Assembly: GCA_046733315.1 (NCBI GenBank)
Contig: JBKPOV010000010.1
Span: 1 to 6,393, forward strand
Origin: VRUE01 sp046733315
Lineage (GTDB): Bacteria; Actinomycetota; Thermoleophilia; Solirubrobacterales; 70-9
Length of the DNA stretch: 6,393 nt
Direction: 5' to 3'
The notes under the pieces were generated by a model. The model ran no database searches, was not told the origin of the DNA, and worked only from the letters and a program-made list of their open reading frames with translations. Below, piece by piece: positions 1 to 5,724 of this stretch. The first letter of the stretch is position 1; each line of letters begins with the position of its first letter. Both the position numbers and the translations under genes were made by a program.

Positions 1-168
1 GTCGTGATCAGCCACAACCTGGTCGACGTCTTCGAGGTCGCCGACCGGATCTTCGTCCTCCGCCTCGGCCAGGCGGCGGGCGAATTCGAGGCGGAAGCGA
101 CCACCGAGGAGAACGTCGTCGCCGCGATCACCGGGGTCGGCGAAGGTCGTGAGGAGAAGGACGGATGA
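1..168 (+). CDS. Sugar ABC transporter ATP-binding protein, C-terminal fragment (5' end outside window)
   Basis: Only the last 55 residues are visible, in frame from base 1 to a TGA at 166-168. The fragment opens with VVISHNLVDVFEVADRIFVL, which is the H-loop region of an ABC ATPase (the switch histidine is visible residue 5) followed by the D-V-F-x-V-A-D-R-I segment typical of the ATPases of ribose/xylose-type (CUT2) importers. The tail ends in a T-x-E-E-N-V-V-x-x-I-T-G stretch, as is usual in this group. The protein would sit on the cytoplasmic face and power sugar import through the permease that follows; the two genes overlap by 4 bases (ATGA), implying translational coupling. Walker A, signature and Walker B motifs are outside the window, so neither completeness nor one-domain versus two-domain architecture can be judged. 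The family call is strong; the sugar is unknown. Confidence 0.88.
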   Translation, partial: VVISHNLVDVFEVADRIFVLRLGQAAGEFEAEATTEENVVAAITGVGEGREEKDG

Positions 169-1388
169 GCGAGGCCGGTCAGACCGCGGCAGCGGCGGAC
201 CAGAGCGAGAGGAGCGCCTCGAGGCTGAGCGGCGAGGCGTTTCGCCGCCTCCTGCAGGGCGAACTGGGCTCGCTGCGGGTGGTCGTCGGGCTGGCGGTGA
301 TCTGGATCATCTTCCAGTCCCAGAACGACCGCTTCCTCACCGCCGAGAACCTGACCAACCTGATGCTGCAGATCACCGCGATCGGGCTGATCTCGGTCGG
401 TGTCGTCTTCGTCCTGCTGCTCGGCGAGATCGACCTCTCTGTCGGCGCGGTCAGCGGCCTCTGCGCCGCGATCATGGCCGTCCTCAACGTCCAGCATGGC
501 TGGAGCCCCTACCTGGCGATCGCCGCCGCGATCGCCGCCGGGCTGACGATCGGGCTGCTCCAGGGAACGCTCTTCAGCCGCTTCGGGGTGCCGTCCTTCG
601 TCGTCACCCTGGCGGGGCTGCTGGCCTGGCAGGGAGCGCTGCTGCAGGTCCTCGGCTCGACCGGCTCGATCAACATCAACGATCCGAAGATCACCGGCCT
701 GGCCAACACTTTCTACTCGGACGCCGTCGGTTGGATCTTCGCCGCGGTCGTCATCGTCGCCTACGCGGCCGTCCTCCTCTCCGCCTACCGAAGCAGGGTG
801 GCGGCGGGCCTGACCGGCGAGAGCGTCACGCCCCTGGCCGTTCGGATAGCCCTCGTCGCCGCGATCACGATCGTCGCCGTCGCCGTCCTCAACTCCGATC
901 GCGGCGTGCCGCTGGCGCTGCTGATCCTGCTCGCCTTCGTCGTCGGCTTCGAATACATCGCCAAGCGGACGCGCTTCGGTCGTCACGTCTACGCCGTCGG
1001 CGGCAACGCCGAGGCGGCGCGGCGCGCGGGCATCGGCGTCGACAGGATCCGCATCGCCGTCTTCGCCCTCGCCGGCTCGATGGCGGCGATCGGCGGCATC
1101 CTCGCCGCCTCGCGCCTGTTGGCGGTCAACCAGAGCTCCGGCGGCAGCGAACTCCTGCTCCTGGCGATCGCCGGGCCGGTGATCGCGGGCACCAGCCTCT
1201 TCGGCGGTCGCGGCGCCGTCTGGACGGCCCTCCTCGGCGCCCTCGTGATCGGCTCGATCGCCAATGGCATGGACCTGCTCGCCCTCTCCTCGGCGGTCAA
1301 GTTCATGGTCACCGGCGGCGTGCTGCTGCTGGCAGTGATTGTCGACGCGATTGCGCGTCGCGAGCGCCAGGCAGCTGGGCGCGTCTAG
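165..1388 (+). CDS. Sugar ABC transporter permease, XylH/RbsC class
   Basis: The 407-residue product is an inner-membrane permease of the BPD_transp_2 family, which moves monosaccharides delivered by a periplasmic-type binding protein. About ten hydrophobic segments are visible, roughly at residues 38-51, 70-88, 96-108, 115-134, 143-163, 187-207, 226-243, 247-265, 296-316 and 351-395 (the last probably two helices). Family landmarks are L-G-E-I-D-L-S-V-G (86-94), the cytoplasmic coupling segment G-R-H-V-Y-A-V-G-G-N-A-E-A-A-R-R-A-G (272-289), and G-T-S-L-F-G-G-R-G (342-350) followed by A-N-G-M-D-L-L (366-372). The closing N-G-M-x-L-L and the length near 400 resemble the D-xylose permease XylH more than the shorter RbsC, but this does not settle the substrate. 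The N-terminal 35 residues are hydrophilic and poorly conserved in such proteins. The start at 165 is supported by a GAGGAG ribosome site at 151-156 and the ATGA overlap with the ATPase gene. No binding-protein gene is visible; it probably lies upstream. Confidence 0.93.
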   Translation: MSEAGQTAAAADQSERSASRLSGEAFRRLLQGELGSLRVVVGLAVIWIIFQSQNDRFLTAENLTNLMLQITAIGLISVGVVFVLLLGEIDLSVGAVSGLCAAIMAVLNVQHGWSPYLAIAAAIAAGLTIGLLQGTLFSRFGVPSFVVTLAGLLAWQGALLQVLGSTGSININDPKITGLANTFYSDAVGWIFAAVVIVAYAAVLLSAYRSRVAAGLTGESVTPLAVRIALVAAITIVAVAVLNSDRGVPLALLILLAFVVGFEYIAKRTRFGRHVYAVGGNAEAARRAGIGVDRIRIAVFALAGSMAAIGGILAASRLLAVNQSSGGSELLLLAIAGPVIAGTSLFGGRGAVWTALLGALVIGSIANGMDLLALSSAVKFMVTGGVLLLAVIVDAIARRERQAAGRV

Positions 1389-1414
1389 CCAGGAACTGTC
1401 CCCTGGCGGGCTAG
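1385..1414. terminator. Inverted repeat between convergent permease and kinase genes, possible bidirectional terminator
   Basis: Two overlapping pairings are present. The outer arms CTAGCC (1385-1390) and GGCTAG (1409-1414) are perfect complements and contain the stop codons of both genes. Alternatively GCCAGG (1388-1393) pairs with CCTGGC (1402-1407) around an 8-base loop. Position between two converging genes suits a shared terminator. There is no T-run on either side, so an intrinsic terminator of the classical kind is not shown. Confidence 0.4.
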
Positions 1415-2367
1415 GAGAAAAGCAGCGAGGCGCCGATCGCCCCGCCCAGGTCGCCCAGCGACGCGATCCTGACAGCCGGCGGGCGTTCGTCGACGAAGAG
1501 GTGCTTGCCCATCTCCTCGCTCAGCGGTTCTATGTAGCGCTCGCCGAAGCGGACGCCGAGGCCGCCGCCGATGATCACCGCTTCGGGGTCGAGCAGGTTG
1601 ACCGCCGAGGCGATACCCGTGCCGAGCGCCTCGATCGCACGATCGATCAACTTGCCCGCGAGCTGATCGTCATGCTCGATCGCGCGCTCCCAGATGCCGC
1701 TGGTGAGCCGGTCTTTGCCGTGCTTCTCCATCAGCTTGAAGAGATCCGTCTTAGTCCCCTCGTCATGCTGCTTGCGTGCCTCGATTTCCATCGCCGCCCG
1801 GCCCGCATAGGCCTCCATGCAGCCTTTGCGACCGCAGGGGCACTTGGCACCTCCCCGCTTGACGACCATGTGGCCGATCTCGCCCGCTGCGCCCCGACCG
1901 AGCCACGGCTTGCCATCGAGGACGATTCCACCGCCGACGCCGGTTCCCCAGAAGACCCCGATCAGGCTCTGAAACTCGCGCCCGGCGCCGAGTTGAAACT
2001 CGGCTTCGGTCGCGACCTGAACGTCGTTGCCGATTCGCACCTCCGTCCCAAGCGTCTGGGCGAGCGTCTCGCCGAGCGGAAAACTCCCCTCCCAGCCAGG
2101 CAGGTTGCGGGCGCCGCTGACGACGCCGGTCGTGCCGTCCGCATCGCCCGGCGAGCCTACCCCGACCCCTCGCAGCTCCTCCGGCTTGACCCCCGCGGCC
2201 TCGGCCGCCTCACGCAAAGCATCGGCCATCGCCTCCGCCACATCACCCGGCCCGCCGCTCGTCGGCGTCGGCTGGCGCGCCTCACCGTGCACCTCGCCGC
2301 TTGGGTCGACGATCGCGGTCTGGATCTTCGTACCACCCAGATCGATGCCACCGCGCAGATCAGCCAC
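1411..2367 (-). CDS. ROK-family sugar kinase (glucokinase-like)
   Basis: The 318-residue product has the complete ROK kinase layout. The N-terminal ATP-phosphate loop is G-I-D-L-G-G-T-K (7-14), the catalytic-base region is I-G-N-D-V (112-116, Asp115), and a second glycine-rich loop W-G-T-G-V-G-G-G-I spans 140-148. The sugar-binding E-x-G-H is at 163-166 (Glu163, His166). The zinc site C-P-C-G-R-K-G-C-M-E (176-185) supplies Cys176, Cys178 and Cys183, with His166 as the usual fourth ligand. There is no N-terminal helix-turn-helix, and the length is that of ROK kinases rather than the longer ROK repressors, so it should phosphorylate a cytoplasmic hexose with ATP. Glucose is the commonest substrate of such enzymes, but fructose, mannose, allose or N-acetyl sugars are possible. 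The start is a GTG at 2367-2365 with no Shine-Dalgarno sequence before it. It converges on the sugar permease gene 22 bases away, so a functional link is plausible though the two are not co-transcribed. Confidence 0.92.
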   Translation of the reverse strand: MADLRGGIDLGGTKIQTAIVDPSGEVHGEARQPTPTSGGPGDVAEAMADALREAAEAAGVKPEELRGVGVGSPGDADGTTGVVSGARNLPGWEGSFPLGETLAQTLGTEVRIGNDVQVATEAEFQLGAGREFQSLIGVFWGTGVGGGIVLDGKPWLGRGAAGEIGHMVVKRGGAKCPCGRKGCMEAYAGRAAMEIEARKQHDEGTKTDLFKLMEKHGKDRLTSGIWERAIEHDDQLAGKLIDRAIEALGTGIASAVNLLDPEAVIIGGGLGVRFGERYIEPLSEEMGKHLFVDERPPAVRIASLGDLGGAIGASLLFS

Positions 2368-2374
2368 GTGCGTC

Positions 2375-2380
2375 AGTCTA
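2375..2380 (-). promoter_or_regulatory. Putative -10 box for leaderless transcription of the ROK kinase gene
   Basis: Read on the minus strand, TAGACT (TANNNT form) ends 7 bases before the GTG start at 2367. That is the spacing seen for leaderless genes in actinobacteria, where transcription begins at or next to the start codon. The absence of any purine-rich ribosome site upstream of this GTG fits. No convincing -35 hexamer was found 16-19 bases further upstream, so this rests on the -10 alone. Confidence 0.4.
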
Positions 2381-2387
2381 TGCCGCT

Positions 2388-2957
2388 GTGCAGAGGGGAT
2401 GGCGCATCTGGTGGGCGAAGCGGCGCTGGTATGAGCGCAACCGGCGACTGGCCCGGCGCTGGCGCCTGGCTCGGCACGCCGCCCGTGGCGGCTTCTTCAT
2501 CCGCCAGCCGCTGGAGGGGGAGGCGCTCGAGGCGCTCGAAGAGGGCCGCCTGCGGATCGGCGAAGGGACGCTGCTCGAGCCGGGCTGCTGGCTGACCCTG
2601 GCGCCCGAGGCGCGGATCGAGATCGGCGGCGGCTGTTTCCTCAACCGCAACACGATGCTGGCGGCGCTGGAGCTGATCGAGATCGGCGACCACACGATGT
2701 TCGCCAATGGCTGCTTCGTCGGCGACTCCGCGCACCGCTTCGACGACCCTGACACGCCCATCACCCAGCAGGGTTTCACCTCGAAGGGCCCGGTCCGGAT
2801 CGGCTCCAACTGCTGGTTTGGCGTCAATTGCGTTGTCACCAGCGGCGTCACGATCGGCGAGCGCTGCGTGATCGGCGCCAACTCCGTGGTGACGAGCGAC
2901 ATTCCGCCGGGCACGATCGCAGCTGGTGCACCGGCCTCTGTGATCAAGTCGATCTAA
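2388..2957 (+). CDS. Left-handed beta-helix (hexapeptide-repeat) acyltransferase
   Basis: From a GTG at 2388 the product has 189 residues. Residues 54-185 carry repeated hexapeptide turns such as I-G-E-G-T-L, I-E-I-G-G-G, I-E-I-G-D-H, V-R-I-G-S-N, V-T-I-G-E-R and V-I-G-A-N-S, ending in P-P-G-T-I-A-A-G-A-P-A. This is the fold of O- and N-acetyltransferases of the maltose/xenobiotic/capsule type, which act as trimers using acetyl-CoA or another acyl-CoA. His116 in D-S-A-H-R-F-D-D is the likely catalytic histidine, and the loop after it (118-131) matches the usual insertion. The acceptor is unknown; cell-surface sugars are a common target in this family. The first 35 residues are extremely basic and aromatic (12 Arg, 1 Lys, 5 Trp), suggesting an amphipathic membrane-surface helix. 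The start choice is forced: the only earlier in-frame start is a TTG at 2301 inside the divergent kinase gene, and no other start occurs until mid-domain. No clear ribosome site precedes the GTG. Confidence 0.85.
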   Translation: MQRGWRIWWAKRRWYERNRRLARRWRLARHAARGGFFIRQPLEGEALEALEEGRLRIGEGTLLEPGCWLTLAPEARIEIGGGCFLNRNTMLAALELIEIGDHTMFANGCFVGDSAHRFDDPDTPITQQGFTSKGPVRIGSNCWFGVNCVVTSGVTIGERCVIGANSVVTSDIPPGTIAAGAPASVIKSI

Positions 2958-2975
2958 GCGGGCATCCGCACTCCC

Positions 2976-2981
2976 TATAAT
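2976..2981 (+). promoter_or_regulatory. Consensus -10 box (TATAAT) upstream of panC
   Basis: A perfect TATAAT stands in the 58-base gap between the acyltransferase stop and panC, in DNA otherwise very rich in G and C. Transcription would start near 2988, leaving a leader of about 28 bases that contains the panC ribosome site. No recognisable TTGACA-like -35 lies 16-19 bases upstream, and there is no TGn extension. A small GCGG/CCGC hairpin (2958-2961 with 2966-2969) lies just before the box and could be the end of the previous gene's message or an operator; it is too short to call. Confidence 0.6.
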
Positions 2982-3000
2982 CCGCGCACGGCCGTGACCC

Positions 3001-3006
3001 GAAGGG
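3001..3006 (+). promoter_or_regulatory. Ribosome binding site of panC, decides the start at 3016
   Basis: GAAGGG ends 9 bases before the ATG at 3016. A nearer ATG at 3008 is in another reading frame and sits only one base after the purine run, so 3016 is the better start. The later in-frame GTG at 3058 has no comparable ribosome site. Confidence 0.5.
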
Positions 3007-3015
3007 CATGGACCC

Positions 3016-3909
3016 ATGGACCTCCTCGAACTCGCTCCCTCACACGCAACAGGCGACGTGAAGCTCCTTCGTGGCAAGGACGAGCTCCGCTCTGCCTTGG
3101 AGCCGGCTCGTCGGCAGGGCGAATCGGTTGGCCTCGTGCCGACGATGGGCTATCTGCACGAGGGGCATCTCTCGCTGCTGCGAGCGGCCCGGGCCGAGTG
3201 CGACGTCGTCGTGATGAGCCTCTTCGTCAATCCGGCCCAGTTCGGGCCCAATGAGGACCTCGATCGCTACCCGCGCGACGAGGAGCGCGACCTGCGCCTG
3301 GCCGCGGAGGCCGGGGCGGACTTCGTCTACGCGCCGCCGGTCGAGACGGTCTACCCGGATGGCTTCTCAACTTATGTCGAGGTCGAGGGAGCGCTGACCA
3401 GCGTCCTCGACGGCGACCCGGCGCAGCGGGGGCCCGCTCATTTCCGCGGCGTGACGACGGTCGTCGCCAAGCTCTTCAACTCGGTCGGGCCCGACGTCGC
3501 CTACTTCGGCCAGAAGGACGCCCAGCAAGCCGCCGTTATTCGTCGCATGGTCCGCGACCTCGACTTCCCTCTGCGGATCGAGGTGCTGCCGATCGTGCGC
3601 GAGCCCAGCGGCCTGGCGATGAGCTCGCGCAACGCCTACCTCGACCTCGAAGCTACGCAGAGGGCGACAGCGCTTTCGCGGGCGCTTCGCGCCGCCGAGG
3701 TAGCCGCCCACGCAGAGGGCCTCGAGGCAGCCCTTGCGGCTGCGCGCACCGAGCTCGAGGCTGCGGGCATCGTGCCCGAGTACCTCGAGGCGCGCGACGC
3801 CGAAGACCTTTCTCCCGTCACCGAGCTGGCAAGCCGGCCGGTGCTGATCGCGGTTGCCGCCAAGGTCGCCGGCACCCGCCTGATCGACAACGTCCTTATC
3901 CGACCTTGA
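3016..3909 (+). CDS. panC: Pantoate--beta-alanine ligase (pantothenate synthetase)
   Basis: PanC joins D-pantoate and beta-alanine with ATP, through a pantoyl-adenylate, to make pantothenate in the cytoplasm. All family motifs are present in the 297-residue product. L-V-P-T-M-G-Y-L-H-E-G-H (40-51) contains the HIGH-like H-E-G-H at 48-51. Q-F-G-P-N-E-D-L (75-82) and H-F-R-G-V (142-146) line the pantoate pocket. F-G-Q-K-D (164-168) and the KMSKS-like M-S-S-R-N (202-206) bind ATP. The C-terminal dimer/lid domain ends with T-R-L-I-D-N (287-292). The family is usually about 280 residues; the extra length is a non-conserved N-terminal stretch of roughly 15 residues, kept here because the -10 box and ribosome site favour the ATG at 3016. 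It is the first gene of a three-gene pan operon; panD follows after 41 bases. Confidence 0.97.
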   Translation: MDLLELAPSHATGDVKLLRGKDELRSALEPARRQGESVGLVPTMGYLHEGHLSLLRAARAECDVVVMSLFVNPAQFGPNEDLDRYPRDEERDLRLAAEAGADFVYAPPVETVYPDGFSTYVEVEGALTSVLDGDPAQRGPAHFRGVTTVVAKLFNSVGPDVAYFGQKDAQQAAVIRRMVRDLDFPLRIEVLPIVREPSGLAMSSRNAYLDLEATQRATALSRALRAAEVAAHAEGLEAALAAARTELEAAGIVPEYLEARDAEDLSPVTELASRPVLIAVAAKVAGTRLIDNVLIRP

Positions 3910-3935
3910 ACGCTGCGAAACGCAAGAGCTGACAC

Positions 3936-3940
3936 GGAGG
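3936..3940 (+). promoter_or_regulatory. Ribosome binding site of panD
   Basis: GGAGG lies 10 bases before the ATG at 3951. This supports 3951 over the ATG at 3963, and the choice places the PanD self-cleavage Gly-Ser at residues 24-25, exactly as in the E. coli enzyme. Confidence 0.6.
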
Positions 3941-3950
3941 CACACACCTG

Positions 3951-4331
3951 ATGCAGAGGCAAATGCTCAAGTCAAAGATCCACCGCGCGACGGTGACCGA
4001 TTGTGACGTCGACTACATCGGCAGCATCACGATCGACACCGAGCTGATGGCGGCCGCGGACCTGATCACCAACGAGCAGGTCCATGTCTGGGACGTCGAC
4101 AACGGCGCCCGCTTCGTCACCTACGTGATCGACGGCGAGCCCGGCTCTAACACGATGCAGGTCAACGGCGCCGCCGCTCACCTGACCCGGCCCGGCCACA
4201 AGATCATCGTCGCTTCGTTCGGCGCCTATGACGAGAGCGACCTCGAGGCTTACTCGCCGGTAGTCGTCCACGTCGGCGAGGACAACTCGATCACCGCAGT
4301 CGACAGCCATCCCGAGGTGCTGCTCTCATGA
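3951..4331 (+). CDS. panD: Aspartate 1-decarboxylase, pyruvoyl-dependent
   Basis: PanD decarboxylates L-aspartate to beta-alanine, the second substrate of PanC. The 126-residue proenzyme is of the usual length and carries the self-processing site Y-I-G-S-I-T-I-D (22-29); cleavage between Gly24 and Ser25 turns the serine into the catalytic pyruvoyl group and yields beta and alpha chains. Other known active-site residues sit at their E. coli positions: Lys9, His11, Tyr22, Arg54, Thr57 and Tyr58, with N-G-A-A-A (72-76) after them. A cysteine at residue 18, just before the cleavage site, is a small oddity with no predicted effect. The stop overlaps the panB start (ATGA at 4328-4331), so the two are probably translationally coupled. 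Some bacteria need a PanM/PanZ-like maturation factor; none is visible here. Confidence 0.97.
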   Translation: MQRQMLKSKIHRATVTDCDVDYIGSITIDTELMAAADLITNEQVHVWDVDNGARFVTYVIDGEPGSNTMQVNGAAAHLTRPGHKIIVASFGAYDESDLEAYSPVVVHVGEDNSITAVDSHPEVLLS

Positions 4332-5263
4332 GCTCGGGCGCACGCTCCCACACGGCGCCACCGCCGGCCGACCGGCCGCCTGTGAGCCTGCCCCGCCTCG
4401 CCGAGATGAAGGAGAACGGCGAACCGATCGCGATGGTCACCGCCTACGACTTCCCCTCGGCCAAGGTCGCCGAGGAGGCGGGCGCCGACGTCGTCTTGGT
4501 CGGCGACTCTGCCGCAAACGTCGTGCTCGGACATTCCGGCACCGAGGCGGTGACCCTGGAGGAGATGCTCGTCCTCGGCAAGGCCGTGCGCCGCGGCCTG
4601 AAGACGCCGCTGATGGTCGGCGACATGCCGATGGGCAGCTACGAGTCGAGCAACGAGATGGCGATCCAGAACGCCCAGCGACTGGTCAAGGAGACCGGCT
4701 GCCAGACCGTGAAGCTCGAGGCGGGAGGGATCTCCGTTGAGCGCGCCCGCGCGATCGTTCGCTCCGGCATCCCCGTGATGGGCCACGTCGGCCTCACGCC
4801 CCAGACCGCCACCGCCCTCGGCGGCTACAAAGCCCAGGGCAAGACCGCGCAGAGCGCGATCCAGCTCTGCGAGGACGCCCTCGCCCTGCAGTCGGTCGGC
4901 TGCTTCGCGATCGTCTTCGAGGCGGTCCCCGCCGCCGTCACCGAGGCGATCGTCGAGAAGCTCGAGATCCCGACGATCGGCATTGGCGCCGGTCCCGCCA
5001 CCGCCGGGCAGGTTCTCGTCTTCCACGACCTGCTCGGCATCACCACCGGCCGCATGGCCAAATTCGTCAAGCGCTACGCCGACATCCACAACCAGATGGT
5101 CGCCGGCATGAACCAGTACGTAGCCGAGGTCCGCACCGCCCACTTCCCCGAACCCGACCACGTCTACGGCATCGAGCCGGCGGAGCTATCGGAGTTCAGG
5201 CGCTATCTGGACCAGGAGAGCCTGACGTCGGCGAAGGCGTGGGACTGGGAGCCGCTGCCTTAG
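4328..5263 (+). CDS. panB: 3-methyl-2-oxobutanoate hydroxymethyltransferase (ketopantoate synthase)
   Basis: PanB transfers a hydroxymethyl group from methylene-tetrahydrofolate to 2-ketoisovalerate, giving ketopantoate, the first committed step to pantothenate. The TIM-barrel enzyme is intact at 311 residues. The metal ligands are Asp60 (V-G-D-S-A), Asp99 (V-G-D-M-P) and Glu131 (K-L-E-A-G), with Lys129 and the general base Glu198 (F-E-A-V-P). G-H-V-G-L-T-P-Q (152-159), G-G-Y-K-A-Q-G-K (165-172) and I-G-I-G-A-G (217-222) are further landmarks. The stretch G-D-S-A-A-N-V-V (59-66) is the variant I know from mycobacterial PanB rather than the E. coli D-S-L-G-M form. The protein is longer than E. 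coli PanB (264 residues), with a non-conserved proline-rich N-terminus (about 20 residues) and a C-terminal tail beyond residue 285. The start is fixed by the ATGA overlap with panD and a GAGG at 4314-4317. Last gene of the operon. Confidence 0.97.
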   Translation: MSSGARSHTAPPPADRPPVSLPRLAEMKENGEPIAMVTAYDFPSAKVAEEAGADVVLVGDSAANVVLGHSGTEAVTLEEMLVLGKAVRRGLKTPLMVGDMPMGSYESSNEMAIQNAQRLVKETGCQTVKLEAGGISVERARAIVRSGIPVMGHVGLTPQTATALGGYKAQGKTAQSAIQLCEDALALQSVGCFAIVFEAVPAAVTEAIVEKLEIPTIGIGAGPATAGQVLVFHDLLGITTGRMAKFVKRYADIHNQMVAGMNQYVAEVRTAHFPEPDHVYGIEPAELSEFRRYLDQESLTSAKAWDWEPLP

Positions 5264-5267
5264 CGGC
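5251..5267. terminator. Hairpin over the panB stop codon, possible bidirectional terminator
   Basis: GCCGCT (5251-5256) and AGCGGC (5262-5267) form a perfect 6-base stem with a 5-base loop GCCTT. The stem spans the panB stop codon (5261-5263) and most of the 8-base gap to the stop of the converging RHS gene. No T-run follows on the plus strand, so a classical intrinsic terminator is not proven, but position and symmetry fit termination of both transcripts. Confidence 0.45.
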
Positions 5268-5271
5268 GTCG

Positions 5272-5724
5272 TTAGTCCTCCCAGAAAACCCAGGTGTATT
5301 GAGGTCCACCCTCCATTGACGCTTGCCAGCCCACTCCCCCTCCGATGCCGACAGTTTGCGTATAGATGTTTGGGTTGCTGGAGCTGCGTGCATATTGGTA
5401 CAACACCGCTACGTACCAACCGCCCGACGCGGAGACCTCCACCATGGACCGACCTCTCAAGTCGTCCCAGGTCACGGCGTTGCTGGTGAAGCGAGCTCCC
5501 CCCAAGCACGCGCTGTTTCTGAGCAGCCGTAGCAACTGCCTGGCGCTCTGTGCAAAGAGCCAGCGCTCGAGCCTGGCCATTGCCTCCATGTTTTGACCAA
5601 TAGAGCCCCCGAGCGAGAACACCCACGCGCTTTCGCCTCGGTCGTTCCGCACCCCGCATAGAGATCCTTCAACCGATCCGAAGGGGATCGAGAACGATCC
5701 AACACCGCACCAGCCGGTCATCGC
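5272..5724 (-). other. Variable C-terminal tip of the RHS protein, unknown domain
   Basis: This 150-residue segment follows the DPSGL junction and matches no toxin family I recognise. It starts A-M-T-G-W-C-G-V and has three cysteines (visible residues 229, 246 and 296). Strand-like glycine-rich stretches flank a helical middle: W-V-F-S-L-G-G-S-I-G (257-266) comes before, M-A-R-L-E-R-W-L-F-A-Q-S-A-R-Q-L-L-R-L-L (272-291) forms the amphipathic helix, and W-Y-V-A-V-L-Y-Q-Y (326-334) and V-G-I-G-G-G-V-G-W (348-356) come after. It ends Y-T-W-V-F-W-E-D. No obvious catalytic cluster of His/Asp/Glu, as in the common nuclease or deaminase tips, is visible. The DNA is about 60% GC by hand count (5281-5700), against about 64% for the adjacent core and about 70% for sampled panB. 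No separate immunity gene follows. Confidence 0.6.

Noticed and set aside
149..1414. 421-residue plus-strand frame overlapping the permease
   Set aside because: It is Arg/Gly/Asp-rich with no membrane segments; the frame starting at 165 encodes an unmistakable permease.
2301..2387. TTG at 2301 as the start of the acyltransferase
   Set aside because: It would overlap the divergent kinase gene by 67 bases and add 29 residues that are the antisense of the conserved kinase N-terminus. The GTG at 2388 avoids this.
1339..2595. 418-residue open frame on the plus strand opposite the ROK kinase
   Set aside because: It is low-complexity Arg/Ala/Asp-rich sequence with no family motif, running antisense to a kinase with every catalytic motif intact. 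Long antisense frames are expected in GC-rich DNA.
2373..3077. 234-residue open frame on the minus strand across the acyltransferase and the panC promoter
   Set aside because: It is antisense to a clear hexapeptide-repeat protein, crosses the panC promoter and has no recognisable motif.
3913..3925. Small hairpin TGCG-AAA-CGCA between panC and panD as a regulatory element
   Set aside because: A 4-base stem with a 3-base loop is too short to distinguish from chance in GC-rich DNA.
4250..5161. 303-residue open frame on the minus strand opposite panB
   Set aside because: The product is an Asp/Gly/Val/His-rich shadow of panB with no domain; panB itself is complete and well conserved.
5323..5596. 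Short plus-strand frames (69 and 76 residues) inside the RHS tip as a possible immunity gene
   Set aside because: They are antisense within the tip, overlap each other in different frames, lack a convincing ribosome site and look like shadows. Immunity genes normally follow the tip on the same strand.
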